A stretch of 12,177 nucleotides of DNA from DASQBT01 sp035635075 (GTDB lineage: Bacteria; Pseudomonadota; Gammaproteobacteria; Burkholderiales; Thiobacillaceae): assembly GCA_035635075.1 (NCBI GenBank), contig DASQBT010000239.1, positions 1 through 12,177 on the forward strand, read 5' to 3'. Numbering within the stretch: position 1 is the stretch's first letter; each line of letters opens with the position of its first letter. The translations under genes were made by a program, and so were the position numbers. The notes beneath the pieces were generated by a model that saw only the letters and a program-made list of their open reading frames with translations, ran no database searches and was not told the origin of the DNA. Of the stretch, positions 7,227 through 12,177 are shown one piece after another.

Positions 7227-7928
7227 ATGGCGTCGGTGATGAGCATGCGGGCCTCCGCCCGCAATATTCTGCTTCTGCTGGGCTTGTGCACGCTCGGTAG
7301 CGCCCAATCCGGCCTGGCGGCTGACATGATCGTGCTGAGGTACCTTGATCAGGATCCCGGCGCGCCGCCCTACACGAGCCGAATATTGATCACGCCTCAG
7401 TTTCTGCGCCTGGATGACGGCAGGGATGAGTCTGACTTTGTCCTGCTCAAGCGCAAGACCGGCGAAGTGACCAATGTGCTGCACGGCATGAAGACCGCCA
7501 TGCGAATTCGCAACAAGCCCTTGCCCGCTTCGGCGCGGCCGACCTGGCAGGTGGAGGAAAGGGTGGAGGAGATAAGGCCCGGAACAAACCGGGTCACCAT
7601 ACTGGCCAAAGGCAAAGTGTGTTCGCAGACGGTAGCTGCGGAAAAACTGTTGCCGGAGGCAGCGAAGGCCTTGGCTGAATACAAGGCAGCGTTGGCCTGG
7701 ACTCAGTACCAAACCTATCAGAACACTGAACCGGATATGCGCCAGGACTGCGACCTGGTTCACCATGTGTGGGACACAGGCCTAGCCTTGGGCCATGGAT
7801 TGCCCATGGAAGAGCGGGATTATGCTGGGCGCAGCCGGCATCTGGAAAAACAGGGCAGGGAGAGGCTGCGGCCCAGTTTGTTCAAATTGCCAACGCGCTA
7901 CGCGGTCGTCTATGTCACACCAAACTGA
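7227..7928 (+). CDS. Secreted protein of unknown function
   Basis: This 233-residue product is not assigned to a family I can name with confidence. It has a clear Sec-type signal sequence: basic residues near Met7-Arg12, a hydrophobic stretch ILLLLGLCTL, and a likely signal-peptidase cleavage after GLAA (about residue 32). The cysteine in the hydrophobic core does not form a proper lipobox. The mature part begins with IVLRYLDQD, then a probable beta-rich segment with FLRLDDGRDESDFVLLKRK, and has two cysteines (Cys132, Cys175) that could form a disulfide in the periplasm. The ATG at 7227 is chosen because GGAAGG (7214-7219) lies seven bases upstream; a GTG at 7212 is less likely. It is 49 bp after metZ without a visible terminator, so it may be cotranscribed. 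Its stop touches the lpxH stop on the other strand. Confidence 0.75.
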   Translation: MASVMSMRASARNILLLLGLCTLGSAQSGLAADMIVLRYLDQDPGAPPYTSRILITPQFLRLDDGRDESDFVLLKRKTGEVTNVLHGMKTAMRIRNKPLPASARPTWQVEERVEEIRPGTNRVTILAKGKVCSQTVAAEKLLPEAAKALAEYKAALAWTQYQTYQNTEPDMRQDCDLVHHVWDTGLALGHGLPMEERDYAGRSRHLEKQGRERLRPSLFKLPTRYAVVYVTPN

Positions 7929-8672
7929 CTACAGAATTTTCAGCCGGCACTGCTGCTGATCACAGACGACATATCCGCCGGATTCATACCAGTCAGGCAA
8001 TACCCAGCGTTCGCAAGCGTGTCCGTCCAGTTCGTGAACGTGACGAGCAGGTCGGTGGGTGTGGCCATGGATAAGCCGAGGGTAGCCATGGAGTTTCAAT
8101 ACTCGGCCGACTTCCTCCTGGTTAACATCCATGATTTGTTCAGGCTTATTCTGCTTGGCCGACTCGCTCCGGGCTCGGGCAAATCCGGCAAGGCGCTGGC
8201 GCATGGCCAGCGGCAGAGCCAGCAGCGTGGCCTGGATCCACGGGCGTCGAATCTTGGCGCGAAACGATTGGTAGTTGAGGTCGTCAGTGCAAAGCGTGTC
8301 TCCGTGCATGAGCAGGGTGGGGATGCCATAAAGCGAGATCACGGTGGGGTCCGCCAGCAGGCTCATGCCCGACTGGGCTGCGTACTTGTCGGCCAGAAGA
8401 AAATCCCGGTTGCCATGCATGAAGTAAACGCGGGTACCAGCCTGACCAAGGTATTTCATCCGCAGCGCAACATCCTGCGCGATGCCGGAAGACAGATCGT
8501 CGTCTCCCACCCAGTATTCGAACAGGTCCCCTAATATATAGAGGGCGTCAGCGCCGCTTGCTTGGGCTTCAATGAAATGAAAAAAGCGCCCGTTGATGTC
8601 CGGGCGCTGGTCGGCCAGGTGCAGGTCGGAGATGAAATAGGTGCGACGCGATCCGGCTGAGTGTTCAGACAA
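7929..8672 (-). CDS. lpxH: UDP-2,3-diacylglucosamine diphosphatase
   Basis: LpxH (247 aa from the chosen start; E. coli 240) hydrolyses UDP-2,3-diacylglucosamine to lipid X and UMP, the fourth step of lipid A synthesis, at the inner face of the inner membrane. The calcineurin-like metallophosphoesterase motifs all occur in order: Asp16 and His18 in ISDLHL, Asp49 in GDLFEYWVGDD, Asn88 in HGNRDF, His122 in HGDTLC, and His203 and His205 in IHGHTHRP. The start is TTG at 8672, which gives the short N-terminus expected before the first motif. The only in-frame ATG upstream, at 8789, would overlap ppiB by more than 120 bp and add 39 residues not expected in the family. The chosen start overlaps the ppiB stop by 8 bp, which suggests coupling. 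Confidence 0.93.
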   Translation of the reverse strand: MSEHSAGSRRTYFISDLHLADQRPDINGRFFHFIEAQASGADALYILGDLFEYWVGDDDLSSGIAQDVALRMKYLGQAGTRVYFMHGNRDFLLADKYAAQSGMSLLADPTVISLYGIPTLLMHGDTLCTDDLNYQSFRAKIRRPWIQATLLALPLAMRQRLAGFARARSESAKQNKPEQIMDVNQEEVGRVLKLHGYPRLIHGHTHRPARHVHELDGHACERWVLPDWYESGGYVVCDQQQCRLKIL

Positions 8673-9156
8673 CTTCAGCCTTGGTAATGACGATGTCTTC
8701 CACCGGCACATCCTGGTGGCCAGCGTTGCTTCCGGTGCGGACCTTCTTGAGTTTATCCACAACGTCCTGCCCTTCGGCAACTCTGCCAAACACGCAGTAC
8801 CCGAAGCCCTGGGGAGTGGGCGCGGTAAAGTTCAGAAAGCTGTTGTTGGCCACATTGATGAAGAACTGCGCGGTGGCGGAATTGGGATTGGGCGTGCGCG
8901 CCATGGCGACGCTATAGGCTTCATTCTTCAAGCCGTTGGCCGCTTCGTTTTCAATCGGGGCGCGGGTGGGCTTCTGCGTCATGCCGGGTCCGAACCCGCC
9001 ACCCTGGATCATGAAGCCGTCGATCACGCGGTGGAAAATCGTGCCGTCATAAAAGCCGTCTTTGACGTACTTCAAGAAATTTTCGACCGTAATCGGCGCT
9101 TTTTCGGCGTCAAGTTCCAGGCTTATGATTCCAAGGCTGGTGTGCAGTTTGACCAT
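8665..9156 (-). CDS. ppiB: Cyclophilin-type peptidyl-prolyl isomerase, cytoplasmic
   Basis: This 163-residue protein is a single-domain cyclophilin that catalyses cis-trans isomerisation of X-Pro bonds in folding proteins. Active-site residues are visible: FHRVIDGFMIQGG (Arg43, Phe48, Gln51), NSATAQFFINVANN (Gln97, Phe98) and GYCVFGRV. There is no signal peptide, so it is the cytoplasmic PpiB type rather than periplasmic PpiA. The ATG at 9156 has AAGGA nine bases upstream, overlapping the TAA of the preceding L,D-transpeptidase gene (8 bp gap). A longer open frame continues far upstream to 9624, but it runs through the transpeptidase gene and lacks cyclophilin content. The gene ends 8 bp inside the start of lpxH; a ppi-lpxH pair is common in Betaproteobacteria. 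Confidence 0.96.
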   Translation of the reverse strand: MVKLHTSLGIISLELDAEKAPITVENFLKYVKDGFYDGTIFHRVIDGFMIQGGGFGPGMTQKPTRAPIENEAANGLKNEAYSVAMARTPNPNSATAQFFINVANNSFLNFTAPTPQGFGYCVFGRVAEGQDVVDKLKKVRTGSNAGHQDVPVEDIVITKAEVV

Positions 9157-9164
9157 GTCTGTCC

Positions 9165-10337
9165 TTATAGAACGGATTCGTAGAGTATCTTCCATTCGCC
9201 GTTTTCCTGATGCCAGTACTGGCGCTTGCGGGAAACGTCGTTCAGATTGTTGCTTTTGTAGTCCTGCTCGAAGCTCACCATGACCAAGGAGTCTTCGCCC
9301 GGATAGCGAACTGCGCTTACATTTTTCAGCCGGATATTGATCCAGGACTTGCCCGTGTTGACACGGCGTTTGGTCTCGGCAAATTCCTTGAAGGACTGGC
9401 CGCCTGCTTGGAACTTGCTGGAGTAATGCGACAACAAGCGTTCGGTATTGCGGCTTTCCCAATCCTGGCGCCACAGCTCCATTGCGTTGCGGAAATCGCT
9501 GCGGCTGCGGTCGAGCGTGGCAGGATCCACCCAGTTGAGCGTATTGGCAATTAGCACGGGAGTCCGCCCGATGGCGATGAAGCGGGCCAGGCTGGCCAAG
9601 TCTTCGTTGGACAGCACCACGCACCCGTCACTTGCGTTGGGGGGGCGGCTGTAGGTATTGCGCGGAACGCCGTGAATCCAGATGCCCGACCCGTTTCGCC
9701 CCTCGCGCCGGTCCCAGTCATTGGGGTAACTCAATGGATAGGCACCATCGCCGTAAAGCTCCTCCAACTCGCTGCGCGGTTTATGCGAGATGATGGTGTA
9801 CCAGCCCACCGGCGATCGCTTGTCGCCTGCCTTGGTCTTCCCGGTGCCCAGCTTGCCTATGGTGACGTAATAGTCGGCTCGGCGGACCCAGCCTTCCGGC
9901 CGGTTTTCAAACACATAAAGCCTCGATCGTGCGGCATCCGCAATCAGCACGTAGTGAACATCCGGAGCCATGGACAGAAGGGCATCCGGCACCAGCTTGG
10001 GATCGACGGGCTGGGTGACATCCAGCAGGCGCTGACGGGCTTCCGCGCGCAGGTCATCCAGTTGCGGCCTGGAAGCCGACGCATTGCCCAGGGTGAGGAT
10101 CGGCTGGGCATGCGCCAGCATCAGGTCGCCCTTGACCAGTTGGGCAAGGCGAAAATTAGGGTAGCGGGCCAGCAAACTGTTGAGGGATTGCCAGGCGCTT
10201 TCCATCTTGTTCTGGCTGACATCCATCAGGGTCTCCGATAACAGTCGCTCTGCGTCGGATTGGCCGGAACTGACGCTTGGCAGCAATGCGCCACAGAGCA
10301 GCAGGATGGCGGTGAATTTCAGGCTCTTCACAGGCAC
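9165..10337 (-). CDS. L,D-transpeptidase with C-terminal NTF2-like domain
   Basis: This 390-residue exported protein has a signal sequence (hydrophobic core about residues 8-20, likely cleaved near SVSSG), then a helical TPR-like stretch (about 28-105). A YkuD-type L,D-transpeptidase domain follows (about 127-265), then an NTF2/SnoaL-like domain (about 283-390). The catalytic region reads IHGVPRNTYS with His222 and, 17 residues on, Cys239 in SDGCVVL. The family motif is usually SHGC, so Asp237 replaces the common histidine, as in some YafK-like members. Such enzymes form 3-3 crosslinks in peptidoglycan, attach proteins to it, or in one branch hydrolyse such bonds; which applies here is unknown. 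The start is GTG at 10337, with a second GTG at 10331 nearly as good. It begins 6 bp after the TPR gene, with which it shares a C-terminal domain type. Confidence 0.85.
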   Translation of the reverse strand: MPVKSLKFTAILLLCGALLPSVSSGQSDAERLLSETLMDVSQNKMESAWQSLNSLLARYPNFRLAQLVKGDLMLAHAQPILTLGNASASRPQLDDLRAEARQRLLDVTQPVDPKLVPDALLSMAPDVHYVLIADAARSRLYVFENRPEGWVRRADYYVTIGKLGTGKTKAGDKRSPVGWYTIISHKPRSELEELYGDGAYPLSYPNDWDRREGRNGSGIWIHGVPRNTYSRPPNASDGCVVLSNEDLASLARFIAIGRTPVLIANTLNWVDPATLDRSRSDFRNAMELWRQDWESRNTERLLSHYSSKFQAGGQSFKEFAETKRRVNTGKSWINIRLKNVSAVRYPGEDSLVMVSFEQDYKSNNLNDVSRKRQYWHQENGEWKILYESVL

Positions 10338-10343
10338 ATCCAG

Positions 10344-11285
10344 TCAGCGGCCACTTTCCTGCATGATCAGCCACCTGTCGCCGCTGCGAAGCAAGTCCAG
10401 CCGTTTGGTGCTGATGTTTCTCAGGTGTTTGGAGCGGTATTTCTGGCGGAATTCGACCGTCGCACGGTCAGCACCATCGGGCTTGATGTGTATATTGGAG
10501 ACCTGCACCGACACGCCTTCTGCCTTGCCCACCCGTTCGCGGCGCTCGGCTTCCCAGGCGGTTCGGCTGCCGGCGGCAGGCTTGAAGTCGGGCGCGTAAT
10601 AAGCCAGATAGGCATCGACGTCTTTGGCAGACCAAGCCTTGGCCCAACCCTGGACGGTCTCTATGATCCTATCTGGGGAGGGGGTATCACTGGAACTGGC
10701 AGCTGGCTTGGCAGAAGCGGGCTTGACGGGCTCGGGCGTCGCCGACGTCATTGTCTTGGCCGGGCCTGGATTGCGCCCGCCGGTCATCAGATCCTTGATC
10801 AGTGCGAGCTTGGTCTGCGCCGAGGTATTGCTGTTATCCAGCTGAAGCGCCTTGTCATAGGCTATGGAAGCCATCTTGGCATAGAGGTCGCCCAGGTTCT
10901 CGTGCGCGGTGGCGTAGCTGGGATGGGTGCGAATGGCCATTTCCAAGGCCGTGCGGGCCGCATCATACTTGCCTTGGGCAGCATAGAGCACGGCAAGATT
11001 GTTATAGGGTTCGGGCAGCTCGGGATAGTCTTCAGTCAGACCGGTAAAGGCCTGGATCGCATCCGCAGTCTTGTTCTGGTCCGCCAGGATTAGACCTCTG
11101 AGGAACCGCACCTGGGCATCCTTGGGGTTTTTCACCAAGTACTGGTTGGCCCGATTCAAGGCCTCGTTTAACTCACCCTTGCGGAACAGCTGATTGATGT
11201 CCTGGATGTCGTTCGCGCCGGCTGAACTGGCTGCAACTGCGAGACCGAGTGCAATGACGGAAGCGAATCTGCGCAATGTAGGCAT
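10344..11285 (-). CDS. TPR-repeat exported protein with NTF2-like C-terminal domain
   Basis: This 313-residue protein has a signal peptide (likely cleavage after SSAGA, about residue 24) and a region of TPR-type helical repeats (about 27-160) with recognisable repeat pieces such as PYNNLAVLYAAQGKYDAA. A Pro/Ala/Ser-rich linker (about 168-205) follows, then a C-terminal NTF2/SnoaL-like domain (206-313). The final domain can be aligned by eye with the end of the downstream L,D-transpeptidase: W-x(n)-W-S/R-K-like start, RRV or RERV then GK, F-x-Q-x-Y-x-S, S-x-KR and W-x-I-x-x-ES. It is the first gene of the minus-strand operon and is probably a periplasmic scaffold or partner of the transpeptidase; this role is inference. 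The ATG at 11285 has only a weak GAG upstream. A TPR gene next to cysS is a common betaproteobacterial arrangement. Confidence 0.83.
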   Translation of the reverse strand: MPTLRRFASVIALGLAVAASSAGANDIQDINQLFRKGELNEALNRANQYLVKNPKDAQVRFLRGLILADQNKTADAIQAFTGLTEDYPELPEPYNNLAVLYAAQGKYDAARTALEMAIRTHPSYATAHENLGDLYAKMASIAYDKALQLDNSNTSAQTKLALIKDLMTGGRNPGPAKTMTSATPEPVKPASAKPAASSSDTPSPDRIIETVQGWAKAWSAKDVDAYLAYYAPDFKPAAGSRTAWEAERRERVGKAEGVSVQVSNIHIKPDGADRATVEFRQKYRSKHLRNISTKRLDLLRSGDRWLIMQESGR

Positions 11286-11394
11286 GTGTTAGACTCAAAA
11301 AAGTTGCCACGTGACTTTGTATTCTAACAATTCCCCGATCAGGTTGCGCGGCTTGTCAGCCAAATATGGCGCCATCCCATCCTCGTCCACCCTA
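11286..11394. promoter_or_regulatory. Divergent intergenic region between TPR gene and cysS
   Basis: This 109 bp spacer must hold the promoters of both the minus-strand envelope operon and cysS. On the + strand TTGCCA (11304-11309) followed after 16 bases by AACAAT (11326-11331) is a weak sigma-70-like candidate for cysS. On the - strand TAGAAT (11322-11327) is a fair -10 candidate for the TPR gene, but I see no good -35 for it. These calls are tentative. An imperfect inverted repeat overlaps both candidates and is listed separately. Confidence 0.35.
11288..11328. repeat. Nested imperfect inverted repeat in the divergent promoter region
   Basis: GTTAGA (11288-11293) is mirrored by TCTAAC (11323-11328), and inside it AAAGT (11300-11304) by ACTTT (11314-11318). 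The spacers between the arms are unequal (6 and 4 bases) and the centre contains the palindrome CACGTG. It could be an operator shared by both divergent genes, or a stem in the TPR-gene leader RNA. Six- and five-base arms can arise by chance. Confidence 0.3.
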
Positions 11395-11395
11395 A
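11366..11395 (+). other. Possible nine-codon upstream ORF coupled to cysS
   Basis: An ATG at 11366 opens a nine-codon frame (MAPSHPRPP) that ends in TAA at 11393-11395, overlapping the cysS ATG as TAATG. The peptide contains no cysteine, so it is not an attenuator of the classical type, and I see no Shine-Dalgarno sequence before it. cysS itself also lacks a clear Shine-Dalgarno, which is the only reason to keep the idea of re-initiation. Confidence 0.2.
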
Positions 11396-12177
11396 TGCTG
11401 ACGCTCCACAATTCTCTAACCCGACGCCTGGAAACTTTCGTACCCCTTCAAGCGCGGCGGGTTCGGATGTATGTCTGCGGCATGACGGTCTACGACTACT
11501 GTCATCTTGGTCACGCCAGGGTATTCGTGGTGTTTGACATGGTGGCGCGCTGGCTCCGGGCTTCTGGCTATCGGGTCACCTATGTACGGAATATTACGGA
11601 CATCGACGACAAAATCATTAAGCGCGCCCAGGAAAACGGGGAAACGACCGCGAACCTGACGGGGCGCTTTATTGACTTCATGCACGAGGATGAGGCCCGG
11701 CTGGGTGTGCTGCGCCCGGATCATGAACCGCGTGCCACTGAGTATCTGGCCGAAATGCTGGCCATGATAGCCAGCTTGGTAGATAAGGGCTTGGCTTACC
11801 CTGCCGACAACGGCGACGTATATTACAACGTGCGCAGATTCGCCCCTTATGGGGCATTGTCCGGCAAATCCATTGATGATCTCCGCGCCGGCGAGAGGGT
11901 CGAGGTCGACCCGCACAAGCGCGATCCCATGGATTTCGTTCTGTGGAAGGCCGCTAAACCCGGCGAACCCGCCTGGAACAGTCCTTGGGGGCGGGGCCGG
12001 CCGGGCTGGCACATCGAATGCTCAGCCATGAGCGGCAAGCTGCTCGGCGTGCATTTTGACATCCACGGCGGTGGCCAGGACCTGCAGTTTCCCCATCATG
12101 AAAACGAAATTGCCCAGAGCGAGGGCGCGAATGGCTGCAAGTTCGTCAATTACTGGCTGCATAACGGCTTCGTGCGG
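11395..12177 (+). CDS. cysS: Cysteinyl-tRNA synthetase, 5' part
   Basis: The first 261 codons of CysRS, the class I enzyme that charges tRNA-Cys, are present; the frame is open to the window edge. The ATG at 11395 gives the canonical N-terminus, with Cys28 in MYVCGMTVYD and the class I signature as HLGH. Zinc ligands known from the E. coli enzyme fall at exactly the same numbers: Cys28, Cys209 (WHIECS), His234 and Glu238 (HHENE). Other family landmarks are RNITDIDDKII and DIHGGGQDLQFPHHENEIAQSE. The KMSKS loop and the tRNA anticodon-binding domain lie beyond the window. No clear Shine-Dalgarno sequence precedes the start, and a short upstream frame overlaps it. The gene is divergent from the TPR-transpeptidase-ppiB-lpxH operon. 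Confidence 0.97.
   Translation, partial: MLTLHNSLTRRLETFVPLQARRVRMYVCGMTVYDYCHLGHARVFVVFDMVARWLRASGYRVTYVRNITDIDDKIIKRAQENGETTANLTGRFIDFMHEDEARLGVLRPDHEPRATEYLAEMLAMIASLVDKGLAYPADNGDVYYNVRRFAPYGALSGKSIDDLRAGERVEVDPHKRDPMDFVLWKAAKPGEPAWNSPWGRGRPGWHIECSAMSGKLLGVHFDIHGGGQDLQFPHHENEIAQSEGANGCKFVNYWLHNGFVR

Noticed and set aside
6461..7327. Minus-strand open frame opposite metZ (288 codons)
   Set aside because: It covers the PLP-lysine region and C-terminus of metZ on the other strand, has no family features and no plausible ribosome site; a codon-bias shadow.
9157..9624. Upstream extension of the ppiB frame
   Set aside because: The extra 156 codons overlap the L,D-transpeptidase gene and do not resemble cyclophilin; the ATG at 9156 with AAGGA is the natural start.
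1..12177. Novel defence system, mobile element, CRISPR array, tRNA or attachment site
   Set aside because: Almost all of the window is occupied by recognisable core genes. I saw no repeats of CRISPR type, no transposase or integrase, no tRNA-like cloverleaf and no compositional island.

Overview
The window looks like a chromosomal housekeeping segment from a betaproteobacterium. It has high GC content, dense operons and no mobile elements. The gene order trpB-trpA-accD-folC-SPOR gene-cvpA-purF-metZ is a well-known conserved neighbourhood in beta- and gammaproteobacteria. The cysS / TPR gene / cyclophilin / lpxH group on the right is also typical of Betaproteobacteria. A Nitrosomonadales-type lineage is my guess from protein style; the exact taxon cannot be fixed from this sequence alone.

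Left block, + strand, positions 1-5864. The 3' end of trpB is followed by trpA, accD, folC, a DedD-like SPOR gene, cvpA and purF. From accD to purF the genes overlap or are separated by only a few bases (-11, -16, -4 and +3 bp), so translation is probably coupled. The block links tryptophan synthesis, malonyl-CoA formation, folate polyglutamylation, cell-envelope and division functions, and the first step of purine synthesis.

Middle, positions 5865-7928. The 134 bp gap between purF and metZ holds the most interesting non-coding element. A short RNA element strongly resembles the SAM-II riboswitch aptamer. It is followed by a good intrinsic terminator, with an alternative hairpin that could act as antiterminator. 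It would control metZ (O-succinylhomoserine sulfhydrylase), an enzyme on the route to methionine and SAM. After metZ comes a secreted protein of unknown function.

Right block, - strand, positions 11285 down to 7929. Transcription order is a TPR protein with an NTF2-like C-terminal domain, an L,D-transpeptidase with a visibly related C-terminal domain, ppiB (cyclophilin) and lpxH (lipid A synthesis). These are tightly packed and probably one operon concerned mainly with the envelope. The lpxH stop codon directly abuts the stop codon of the convergent secreted-protein gene, with no base between them.

Right edge. A 109 bp divergent intergenic region separates the TPR gene from cysS (cysteinyl-tRNA synthetase). 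cysS runs off the window after 261 codons.

I saw no tRNA, rRNA, CRISPR array, insertion sequence or defence system. No gap without a gene exceeds 134 bp.
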